Of a stretch of 64,000 bases of DNA, positions 44,873-52,311 are shown piece after piece. Position 1 is the first letter of the stretch; each line of letters begins with the position of its first letter. The translations under genes were made by a program, and so were the position numbers. Origin of the DNA: Bradyrhizobium sp. BRP22 (GTDB lineage Bacteria > Pseudomonadota > Alphaproteobacteria > Rhizobiales > Xanthobacteraceae); NCBI RefSeq assembly GCF_020194175.1, contig NZ_JADYVX010000007.1:1-64000 (forward strand), written 5' to 3'. The notes below the pieces were generated by a model. That model ran no database searches, had not been told where the DNA came from, and saw only the letters and a program-made list of their open reading frames with translations.

Positions 44873-44897
44873 AAAAAAGCCGCCAGGTCTGGCGGCT
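44873..44897 (-). terminator. Attenuator terminator upstream of DAHP synthase
   Basis: On the minus strand AGCCGCCA and TGGCGGCT (8 bp) with a 4-base loop are followed by six T; the T-run ends 37 bases before the GTG start. The 5' arm can instead pair with an upstream segment (44945-44953) in the leader ORF, forming an antiterminator. This is the 3:4 hairpin of the attenuator. Confidence 0.85.
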
Positions 44898-44922
44898 GTT
44901 CGGACGTCTTGCTGCAATTTCA

Positions 44923-45003
44923 CTAAATTGAGCGCGATCCTCCCGCCGCCAGCGAGCTGTCGTAGCTAAAGTACCAAAAATAGCTGGTGGCGACGTTGAT
45001 CAT
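44923..45003 (-). CDS. Aromatic leader peptide of DAHP synthase
   Basis: A 26-codon ORF from ATG (45001-45003) to TAG (44923-44925). Codons 7-14 read Ser-Tyr-Phe-Trp-Tyr-Phe-Ser-Tyr, that is six aromatic codons in a run of eight, covering all three aromatic amino acids. Codons 5-7 (GCCACCAGC) can pair with codons 17-20 (GCTGGCGGC) with one mismatch (1:2 hairpin), and the latter can pair over 8 bases with the terminator 5' arm (2:3). A ribosome stalled at codons 8-14 would free segment 2 and allow read-through. Only 7 bases separate the -10 box from the ATG, and no ribosome binding site is seen, so the ORF is probably leaderless. Confidence 0.85.
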   Translation of the reverse strand: MINVATSYFWYFSYDSSLAAGGSRSI

Positions 45004-45010
45004 GGTCCGG

Positions 45011-45039
45011 TCTATAGCGGAACGATTCCGCCTTGTCAC
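45011..45039 (-). promoter_or_regulatory. Promoter of the DAHP synthase leader
   Basis: On the minus strand GTGACA (45034-45039) and TATAGA (45011-45016) are spaced by exactly 17 bases, close to the TTGACA-17-TATAAT consensus. Transcription is expected to begin about 7 bases on, at or next to the A of the leader ATG at 45003. Confidence 0.7.
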
Positions 45040-45047
45040 CTCCAAAG

Positions 45048-45143
45048 ATTCGGTTCTGATTCAATCCTAACCGAATCTTCAGTTCTTGTTTTGACGCGTT
45101 TTCGTCACGCGAACCGGTATCCACTTCGCTCGAAACCGCTCTA
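45048..45143. repeat. TTCGGTTCTGATT palindrome family, copy B (full length)
   Basis: The left palindrome (GATTCGGTTCTGATTCAATC, then CTAACCGAATC) is less perfect than in copy A, with a TC in place of AG. The right half (TTCACGCGAACCGGTATCC-like, then ACTTCGCTCGAAACCGCTCTA) is well kept. It fills the gap between the leader promoter and the stop codon of the HdeD-like gene, two bases away. Confidence 0.75.
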
Positions 45144-45145
45144 AA

Positions 45146-45724
45146 TCACGGGTCGGTGCTGTGCGCGGCGAGCGCGATGCCGATCAGCGTGGCTCCGCCG
45201 AACAGGAGATTGAGCCCGACCAGCAGGCCAAGCGCCCATTCCGCCGAGCCGGGCAGGCCCGCGATGATGATGAAGGCGATCAGGATGTCCATCAGCCCCG
45301 CGATCAACAGCCACGACCAGCGTCCGGTCAATTCGCGCCGATGCTCCAGCGCGTACATGATGGTGGCGACACCCTCGGCGACGAAATAGGCGCCGACCAC
45401 GATGGTCAGCGTCAGCACCCCCTGCATCGGCCGGGCCAGCAACAGCAGACCGGCGAGCACGGCGAGCGCCGCCGAGATCAGCGACCACCAGAAGCCCGGC
45501 ATCTCGCGCGCCCAGTAGGTGACGATCAGTCCGCCGATGCCGGAGATCAGGAATAGCCAGCCGAGGAAGATGGTCACCGCGAGGCTGGCGAAGGTCGGAA
45601 CGATCATCGCGGCGAGGCCCAGAACCGCGAGCAGGATGCCCTCGAACAGGAAGGCCTTCCAATGCGCCTTCACGGCGGCGTTCACTTCGGACTGAAGTTT
45701 GTCGAGATTGTCTGGAAGGGTCAT
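45146..45724 (-). CDS. HdeD/DUF308 family membrane protein
   Basis: A 192-residue inner membrane protein with six predicted helices (GILLAVLGLAAMIVP, IFLGWLFLISGIGGLIV, ALAVLAGLLLL and others). The repeated two-helix pattern with FLGWLFLISGI and GAYFVAEGV fits the DUF308/HdeD group, linked in E. coli to acid resistance at high cell density; the role in rhizobia is unknown. The ATG at 45724 has GGAGAG upstream. The stop lies two bases from a palindromic repeat. Confidence 0.85.
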   Translation of the reverse strand: MTLPDNLDKLQSEVNAAVKAHWKAFLFEGILLAVLGLAAMIVPTFASLAVTIFLGWLFLISGIGGLIVTYWAREMPGFWWSLISAALAVLAGLLLLARPMQGVLTLTIVVGAYFVAEGVATIMYALEHRRELTGRWSWLLIAGLMDILIAFIIIAGLPGSAEWALGLLVGLNLLFGGATLIGIALAAHSTDP

Positions 45725-45761
45725 CGCAGCTCTCCGGGCAGGCACGTGATTGCACGCAATC

Positions 45762-45792
45762 CTAGAGCATATTCGGTTCTGACTATATCAGA
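45762..45792. repeat. TTCGGTTCTGATT family, fragment C
   Basis: Only the left part of the element is present: CTAGAGCATATTCGGTTCTGACTATATCAGAT. It lies just before the TAA of the PrsW-like gene on the minus strand (stop 45793-45795). Confidence 0.6.
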
Positions 45793-46830
45793 TTAGCCCG
45801 GTCCCGGCGCCGACGAAAAGCCCTCCGATGTCGTGCGAATTCGATTTCGCCCGAAGATGTAGATCGCGGTGGTCGCGATCAGCAGTGCGATGCCGACCAC
45901 GATCGAAATCGCCGCGACCGGGACCAGGATCGCCGCCGGATTGTGCTCGGGATTGATCAGCCAGCGACGGAACGAGGTGAGCACGAAGGCGAGCCCCAGA
46001 AAGCTGGCGCCGCCGCCGAGGACGAAGACGGCCCACATCCGCCGCAACTGGCTCAGCCGTTCGCGCGCGAGCGCGGTGCGCGGGGCATGATGGCGGCCGA
46101 CCCGGTAGACCAGGCGGATGGCGAAGCCGATCGAGCTGAACCCGATCAGGACGCTTGCCGAGCCCAGGATCATCCGGAGCGTGGAGCCGAGATCGCCGCC
46201 GCGCTGCAGCGTCAGGAGCGGGAAGTCGAACGCGGCATGCAGCAGGACCGGGGCGAGCAGCACCATGGCCCAGCTCGAGAACCGCGCCCAGGCGCGGTTC
46301 TTTCGGTGTGCGCCGAGCGCGGTGCCGGAGCGCGCGATTGCGACATAGGCGCCGGCGATGATGCCGAGCGCACCGTGAAACGGTACGGTGAGCACGCTGC
46401 GCAGCACGGCGAGCGCGCGCCACATCTCGGCATGCTGGACGAGGTAGGCGAGGTTCTCGTAAGCGGCGAAACCGAGCCCCGCGGCCGCGCCATAGACCAC
46501 CGGGTCCATCGGGTCGGCGGAGGCCCGGCGCCGCGACGACACCGCGATGATCACCGCGATCTTCACGATCTCCTCGGGGACCGCGACGCCGAACAGCGAG
46601 CGCAGCGCCAGCGTCATCCAGGGGTTTTCCGGTATCGCCAGCAATGCATTGAACGGCGCGCGCACCAGCCCGAGCAGCGAGATGCTGGCCGCGCCGAGAA
46701 TGAAAGCGAGCCAGACCTGCGCCGGCGGACCCGGGCGTTCATCGGCGGCGATGACGAGCCAGAGCATCAGAAGCGCCGGCGCAATGGCGGCGGCACCGAT
46801 GACGGTTGGGAGCGACTCGAGCAACAGCAT
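45793..46830 (-). CDS. PrsW-like intramembrane metalloprotease family protein
   Basis: A protein of about 345 residues with eight or more hydrophobic helices. The PrsW signature motifs are seen: VPEEIVKIAV (the EE pair), GLGFAAYENLAYL (E-N), FHGALGIIAGAY, and LLHAAFDFPLL (H-x-x-x-D). In Bacillus PrsW cuts an anti-sigma factor, but no sigma/anti-sigma pair is nearby. The start at 46830 gives MLLLESLPTVIG; a longer in-frame ATG at 46890 is possible, and neither has a clear ribosome site. The C-terminal 120 residues add three helices beyond the protease core. Confidence 0.75.
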   Translation of the reverse strand: MLLLESLPTVIGAAAIAPALLMLWLVIAADERPGPPAQVWLAFILGAASISLLGLVRAPFNALLAIPENPWMTLALRSLFGVAVPEEIVKIAVIIAVSSRRRASADPMDPVVYGAAAGLGFAAYENLAYLVQHAEMWRALAVLRSVLTVPFHGALGIIAGAYVAIARSGTALGAHRKNRAWARFSSWAMVLLAPVLLHAAFDFPLLTLQRGGDLGSTLRMILGSASVLIGFSSIGFAIRLVYRVGRHHAPRTALARERLSQLRRMWAVFVLGGGASFLGLAFVLTSFRRWLINPEHNPAAILVPVAAISIVVGIALLIATTAIYIFGRNRIRTTSEGFSSAPGPG

Positions 46831-47061
46831 CTGCAGGCAATCAAACCAGGTACGAATGAGGAAAATGGCCGCAAAGCCGGCCCTTGGCAAGGCAACGTAA
46901 CCGCTTTGCGAAGAGTTCGGCGCGCCGCATTCACGGCTTTTTGTCGCATTGCAGCGCCCGCCATTCTCGGCGTCGTCGGGCCCCGGGGTCCAGCGGCCCT
47001 AGGATGGTTAGAGCGAAAGCGCGCCCGCAATGACGGAGAGTGAGGAGTCCGTGGTGCGCGT

Positions 47062-48294
47062 TCACCGCAGCAGCAAGCGCCGGCAGGTCTCGACGAACAC
47101 CTTTGCTCCCGTGACGATGTCGGCGTCGTCGGTGTTCTCGCTCCAGTGATGGCTGATGCCGCCGATCGAGGGGACGAACAGCATGCCTGATGGCATGATG
47201 GTGGCCAGCATCTGGGCGTCATGGCCGGCGCCGCTTGGCATCCGGATCGACTTGCCGTCGGCAACGCGCGCGCTCGCAGCTTCGATCGCCTCCTGGAACG
47301 CGGCATCCATCATCGCCGGCGCGCCGGTGCGGATGCGCTCGACCTCGACGCTGCAGCGGCCTCCCGCGGTGACCTCTGCTGCCATGCGGCGCAGATGCGC
47401 CTCCAGGCGTTCGATCACGCTCACATCGTCGTCGCGCATCTGGAACAGCATTTCGGCGCGGCCCGGAATGATGCTGGGCGCGCCGGGGTCGAGTGTGATG
47501 CGGCCGGTGGTCCATACCGTGCGCGGGCCGCACAGGGCAGGGAAGCTGTCATCGATCGCGACGCAGAATTTGGCGAGCGCAAGCCCGGCATCGCGGCGGA
47601 TCGCCATCCGCGTGGTGCCGGCATGGTTCTGCTCCCCGGTGAACGTGATGCGATACTGCCAGATGCCGACGATGGAGGTGACGACCCCGATCTTGAGGCC
47701 GCTGTCTTCGAGCGTCCTGCCTTGCTCGATATGGGCTTCGAGATATCCGATGTGCCGCCCGCGTTCGGCGGTGACGCGCGGACGGCCCGCAAGGCCGACG
47801 CTCTCGAGCGCTTCGCGCATAGGACGGCCGTTGCTGCGGTCGCGCGCGGCATCGATCTCCGCCTCCGTCAAGGCGCCGACATAGGAGCGGCTGCCGAGGA
47901 AATGGCCGAAATGTCCTTCCTCATCGCACCAGGCGGCAACCTCGACGGCACCGTTGATGTTCGCGTTGGGATTGATGACGCGGGCGGCCTCGAGTGCGTA
48001 GACGACGCCGAGCGGTCCATCGAGCCACCCTGCGAAATTCTGACTTTCGAGATGCGAGCCCGCCAGAAGTTTCGGGCCAGGCTTTGCGCTGGTGCCGAGA
48101 ATGTTGCCGATGCCGTCGATCGTGGGGGCGAGGCCGGCTGCCGGGAGCCTGGCGGCAAGCCACTCAATCGAGCGCATATGCGGTTCCGAAAACGTCGGCT
48201 TGTGCACGCCCGTCTTGTAGGCGCCGATGGCGCGGAGCGCATTGAGATCGGCGAGCACGCGTGCGCCGTCGACGGCGAGATTTGGATCAGGCAT
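47062..48294 (-). CDS. M20-family amidohydrolase (hydantoinase/carbamoylase type)
   Basis: A 410-residue zinc or manganese amidase related to N-carbamoyl-L-amino-acid hydrolases, ureidoglycolate amidohydrolase and allantoate amidohydrolases. Metal-site motifs: LLAGSHLESQNFAGWLDGPLGV (cited to 22 in family; here GSHLESQNFAGWLDG), CDEEGHFGHFLGS, YLEAHIEQGRTLE and the C-terminal GISHHWSENTD. The usual acidic SHLDTV/GG Asp is replaced by Glu-Ser at one point (HLESQ). The start at 48294 (MPDPNLAVDG) is the family start. A role in purine or hydantoin breakdown is possible. Confidence 0.82.
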   Translation of the reverse strand: MPDPNLAVDGARVLADLNALRAIGAYKTGVHKPTFSEPHMRSIEWLAARLPAAGLAPTIDGIGNILGTSAKPGPKLLAGSHLESQNFAGWLDGPLGVVYALEAARVINPNANINGAVEVAAWCDEEGHFGHFLGSRSYVGALTEAEIDAARDRSNGRPMREALESVGLAGRPRVTAERGRHIGYLEAHIEQGRTLEDSGLKIGVVTSIVGIWQYRITFTGEQNHAGTTRMAIRRDAGLALAKFCVAIDDSFPALCGPRTVWTTGRITLDPGAPSIIPGRAEMLFQMRDDDVSVIERLEAHLRRMAAEVTAGGRCSVEVERIRTGAPAMMDAAFQEAIEAASARVADGKSIRMPSGAGHDAQMLATIMPSGMLFVPSIGGISHHWSENTDDADIVTGAKVFVETCRRLLLR

Positions 48295-48544
48295 GGGTAT
48301 GCGTCCGTGGGATGGTTGCTTCCATCCAGACTCGCATACAGCGCGCGGCAGGGAAAGCCGGCTTCTGTCGGTGCGCGGCTTCCGTCGGCTCGGACGAGGG
48401 CCACCCTCTGGTCTGCGCCGCCAGAACGCATAAATGACAGATTGGTGAAGCCAACTTTGATTTGGCGCAAGCCGGGACAATCCTTACTTGCCTTCAATGC
48501 GCTCAGCCCCATCAGACGGGCAACAAAAAATCGGGGAAACGGCC

Positions 48545-48781
48545 GTGGGCGAGATCACTCACTTTGTCGCCATGCCATTCGACCTGACCGAGGATGGCCT
48601 CGTCGCCGGCGAGCCCTTCAAATGCGCGAGCCCTGCGGCGGCGATCGAGCGCGCAAAAGGCTTTTGGCAGGTCCTGGGCCATGCCGGTGCCGTGGCGTTC
48701 GTCCGCGTCGGCTATCCGGAATCGACGACGACGGTGCTGCGCGCGTTCGGCAATGTGCCGGACGACTTGTTGCGCAGCTAG
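48545..48781 (+). CDS. Small hypothetical protein
   Basis: A 78-residue protein starting at GTG with GGGGAAA upstream (an in-frame TTG at 48488 would add 19 residues). It has a compact alpha/beta look: ITHFVAMPFDLTEDGLV, an Ala-rich helix (SPAAAIERAKGFWQVLG), then a strand AVAFVRVGYPEST and an acidic end. No named family is recognised, but the composition is clearly coding. It stands alone, divergent from the M20 hydrolase. Confidence 0.6.
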   Translation: MGEITHFVAMPFDLTEDGLVAGEPFKCASPAAAIERAKGFWQVLGHAGAVAFVRVGYPESTTTVLRAFGNVPDDLLRS

Positions 48782-48782
48782 A

Positions 48783-49060
48783 TCAGCCACCCAAACGCGC
48801 GGCGCAGGTACGCTCGGGCATCCTTTCCACGGGTGTTCCGTGGGCCATCGTCACCTTTTCGGCAGGCCAGGCGAGAATCTGTTCCAGGGATTTTTCGCGC
48901 GGCGCGGCGGTTGGTAAAGGCCACACGAAACTTGCGCGGGCACCGATGGCTCGGGCCCTACCATGAGGTCGAGCTTCGCGATCATCGCCCGCCAGCATGG
49001 CCGATCCAACTGGTACCGACGGACAGTCAGCCGTCGCAGCCTGTGCAGCTTCAGGCGCAA
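48783..49060 (-). pseudogene. Remnant of an MBL-fold (DUF4336-like) gene, frameshifted
   Basis: On the minus strand, pieces in three frames line up as one C-terminal domain: YQLDRPCWRAMIAKLDLMVG then SVPAQ in one frame, FRVAFTNRRAAR in a second, and EKSLEQILAWPAEKVTMAHG in a third. The order and the final V-x-M-A-H-G motif recall DUF4336-type metallohydrolases. Two frameshifts (near 48934 and 48898) and the missing N-terminal part show decay. It is read opposite to the multicopper oxidase pseudogene next door. Family assignment is from memory of conserved patterns. Confidence 0.45.
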
Positions 49061-49196
49061 TCTCGCTTATCGGCTCCCGATAAGGCTTTCTGTCCCGAGC
49101 ATCAATTTCTTTTGTTTCCAGCGGTGTCGTGCCTGGCTGTCTCCGGACACACCATTGGTGCTAGTTCAGCATCCGTACCCGCAACGGGAGTGTGCG

Positions 49197-50633
49197 ATGG
49201 CAAAGCTCGGTCGACACGAAGAAAGCCGCACGCAACCGCTGCTCAGTCGCAGGGCGCTGCTTCGCAGCGCTCAAGCCGGCGCGTTCTCGCTTGTGGCGGC
49301 CCGAACCATGCCGCTTGCGCGCGCTCAGACGTCGTCGCCGAATGAGCCGGCCGACTACAAGATCCGGATCGCCCCGACGTCGCTGGAAATCGGACCCGGG
49401 AGGGTGATCAAGACCACCGCCTACAACGGGACCGTCCCCGGTCCGCCGCTACGCCTGAAGGAAGGACGACCGGTCCGGATCGATGTCACCAACGATTCAG
49501 GATACCCCAACCTGATCCACTCGCACGGCCTGATGATTCCTTCGCTTCAGGACGGCGCAGCCGAAGAAGGCTCGCCGATCATCGAGCCGGGAAAGTCGCT
49601 GACATATTCGTACATTCCCAAGCCTTTCGGGACGCGCTGGTATCACAGCCACGCGATGGCGATGACCGATCTCGCCAAGAGCACCTATTCGGGCGAGTTC
49701 GGTTTTATGATCGTCGAGCCTGCTGCTGGCGATCCCGGCGGCTACGATCGCGAAGTACTGCTTGCCGCCCATCACTGGGAAGGTCACTGGGTCAGCATGC
49801 AGGATATCAGGAAGGGACCTCCACCGGACAACGGCCTCGAAGTCATGTAGCACGCCGCCACCTTGGGCGATCGCATGCTCGGCCACGGCGAGCCGATCCG
49901 GGTGCGCGAAGGCGAGCGCGTGCTGTTTCGCGTGCTCAACGCGAGCGGCAACATGGGTATCTCGCTCGCGCTGTCAGGGCATCGCTTCAAAGTCCTGGCG
50001 CTCGACGGCAATCCCGTTCCGACGCCGGCAACGGTCGATGTATTGAAACTTGACGTGGCCGAACGGGCCGACGTGATCGTCGAGATGAACAATCCCGGAA
50101 TCTGGGTGTTCGGCTCGACGGATGACGAAGACCGCAACATGGGGATGGGCGTGGTGGTCGAGTATGCCAATCGAGGCGGTGAGCCGACCTGGTCAGCGTC
50201 CGTCAATTCCAGATGGGATTACACCGTCTTCGGTCGGCCGGGCGCAACTGCCGCGGCTCCGGACGAAACGATCAGCCTCAAATTCGAGAAGGTCCCGGGC
50301 GGACGCGGCGGGTACAATCGGTGGACCATCAACGGCAAGTCGTGGCCCGACACAAATCCCTTGTTCTCGGTCGAGCAAGGCAAGCGGTATCGCCTACTTC
50401 TGAACAACAACAGCGGTGACGAGCATCCGGTGCACCTCCACCGGCACTCCTTCGAGATCACGAAGGTCGGCGACAAGCCGACGTCCGGTGTGATCAAGGA
50501 CACGATCAGCCTGCCTCGCTTTTCGACGGCCGAGATCGATTTCGCGGCCGACGACCCCGGGCCGACCTTCTTCCACTGTCATCACCAGGACCATATGGAC
50601 GAAGGCTTCGCGGGACTGATCACGTATGGATGA
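49197..50633 (+). pseudogene. Multicopper oxidase interrupted by an in-frame TAG
   Basis: The full frame would encode about 478 residues with a twin-arginine signal (LSRRALLRSAQAGAFSLVAA). All four copper motifs are intact: HSHGLM, WYHSHAMAM, HPVHLHRHSF and FHCHHQDHM. One TAG at 49848-49850 (codon 218) breaks the frame; both halves stay in the same reading frame, so a single base change explains it, probably from a Tyr codon (TAT/TAC). GGGAG precedes the ATG at 49197. The enzyme would oxidise phenols or metals in the periplasm. As it stands it would yield only the first cupredoxin domain plus a fragment. Confidence 0.88.
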
Positions 50634-50789
50634 CAACGTCTTTGCCGTGGTCCGCAGCCTCCGCCGAATCGCGGCGACCTAAAACGGGCAGGGGCGCAGC
50701 GCGCATGAAACATGATCCAAATTTAAGGTGACGCGCCGGTGCAGCGGGTTACTTTCGCTGTACATGGTTCGATCATCCGGGGCCGCGGA

Positions 50790-51563
50790 ATGGGACGTTT
50801 TGCAACGACAGTTGATCTCTATGAACAATTCCGGCCGCCATATCCCGTCGCGTTCTTCGGTGAGGTCGCCCATCGCCTGGCGCTTACCAAGCGGCATGCC
50901 CTGATCGATCTCGGCACCGGGCCCGGCCTGCTTGCGCTCGGCTTTGCTGATTATGTCGGACGCATCGTCGCCGTCGATCCCGAGCCGAACATGCTGGCGG
51001 TGGCGCGACAGGCGGCCAAGCGGGCCGGTCGGGACGTGACGCTGATCAAAAGCAGGGCGGAGGACTTGCCTGATAGTATCGGGCACTTCGATCTCGTGAC
51101 GATCGGACGAGCGCTGCACTGGTTGGACGAGAGCACCTTGGGCCCGCTGTTCGAACGGCTGGTGGCGCCGGATGGCGTCGTCGCCATATGCGCGTCCTCC
51201 TCCGCGACCGACGGGCGCAATGCGTGGCTCGAGGAATACGCCGCTGCGCGGCGCGACTGGTCGGAGAAGAAACTATGGTCGGAGTCGCGCTCGGGTCAGC
51301 GCGCGCAACGCGAGCTTTCCTCCGTCTTGCAAGGCACGACATTCGAGGCCGCCGAGGTGATCCGGGTCGAGAGCGTGAACGAAACCACTGTGGCCGACCT
51401 GGCGCAACGCGTGCTGACTTTCTCGTCATCCTCGCCGGCCGCCTTGGGCGAGAAGGTCGAGCCGATGCTGCGCGATGTCGAGGCGCGTTTGATGCCGATG
51501 AGCCGGGACGGCGCGCTCACCGAATTCGTTGTTTCAACCGCGCAGATCGCACGCCGTCGGTAG
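50790..51563 (+). CDS. Class I SAM-dependent methyltransferase
   Basis: A 257-residue methyltransferase with the Rossmann-like SAM fold. Motif I is LIDLGTGPGLLALGFADYV, motif II has the acidic residue of VAVDPEPNMLAVARQ, and a following LVTIGRALHWLDE matches the post-II region of the UbiE/BioC-like Methyltransf_11 group. The substrate is unknown. The ATG at 50790 (MGRFATTVDLYEQFRPPYP) fits the usual N-terminus; the ribosome site (GGGGCC) is modest, and the open frame extends 51 bases upstream. Not part of an obvious operon. Confidence 0.8.
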   Translation: MGRFATTVDLYEQFRPPYPVAFFGEVAHRLALTKRHALIDLGTGPGLLALGFADYVGRIVAVDPEPNMLAVARQAAKRAGRDVTLIKSRAEDLPDSIGHFDLVTIGRALHWLDESTLGPLFERLVAPDGVVAICASSSATDGRNAWLEEYAAARRDWSEKKLWSESRSGQRAQRELSSVLQGTTFEAAEVIRVESVNETTVADLAQRVLTFSSSSPAALGEKVEPMLRDVEARLMPMSRDGALTEFVVSTAQIARRR

Positions 51564-51730
51564 GAAGGGGCTGGGCTCGAAGCTAACCTCCCAGCGGCTG
51601 GCACATTCTTCCCGGCGACCCGCATAGTCGCTTGGTCATCTTTTGGCTCCAATCAATGAGCATCTAATTAGAACGATTTGTTAGCCATTCTGCTCTTAGC
51701 TCCCAGCATCAGTTGCGTCAGGTCATTGTC

Positions 51731-52069
51731 ATGCGCCATGTTCGGAACCACGCCTGCCGGATCGCCATCCTGCTTCTTCCGCTCGCGCTTGGCGCCTGCG
51801 CGCAATATGGCGCGATGAACATGTCAGCTTCGACCGGACCGAGAGCGTTTGCCTGGGACGGAGCGGGAGAGGATCCGAACCAGCCGCGGCGAACGCCCAC
51901 GCGCTCAGCGAAGGTAGCTCAGGCGATCGAGCCATCCGAAGCGGCGCAAGAGGTGTCGGACGAAGATGCCGATCGCAAGCTCGCCCGCAAGCTCGTGATC
52001 TGCAAAGGCTGCATCAAGCCGGTCGAGACAGCCGAGCGGCCGGACGGATCGCGCCTCGCCAGTCGCTGA
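51731..52069 (+). CDS. Small putative lipoprotein
   Basis: A 112-residue protein with a lipoprotein signal: IAILLLPLALGAC ends in a good lipobox (L-G-A-C). The mature chain is Pro/Arg/Asp-rich (GEDPNQPRRTPTRSAKVAQA) and contains a CxxC near its C-terminus (KLVICKGCIKPVETAE). No family is recognised. The start at 51731 has a weak AGG upstream; a TTG at 51713 is an alternative. It stands between a methyltransferase and the broken autotransporter. Confidence 0.6.
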   Translation: MRHVRNHACRIAILLLPLALGACAQYGAMNMSASTGPRAFAWDGAGEDPNQPRRTPTRSAKVAQAIEPSEAAQEVSDEDADRKLARKLVICKGCIKPVETAERPDGSRLASR

Positions 52070-52311
52070 TCCCGGCGTGATGCGCGCGTGCGCATTGCGC
52101 GCGGCGGTTGGTTGCTGATCCGTTAATTCGATCGCGCTCACGTTGCGCGGAGAGCACACTGCTCCTTGTTCCGCTTGGCACAATATGCGCGTTCGTTGAC
52201 CGGATTGACGTGAGTCATTTAGCATAACAATCGATAACATTTCGCAATCCGCGAACGCAGGTGGGAATACAACCTGTCATCGCGGTGCGGGGCATCAGGG
52301 GCTGAGGCACG

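Noticed and set aside
44837-44923. 29-residue N-terminal extension of DAHP synthase in the same frame
   Set aside because: These codons cover the attenuator stem and T-run; the AAAGGAG site at 6 bases from the GTG at 44836 gives a better start.
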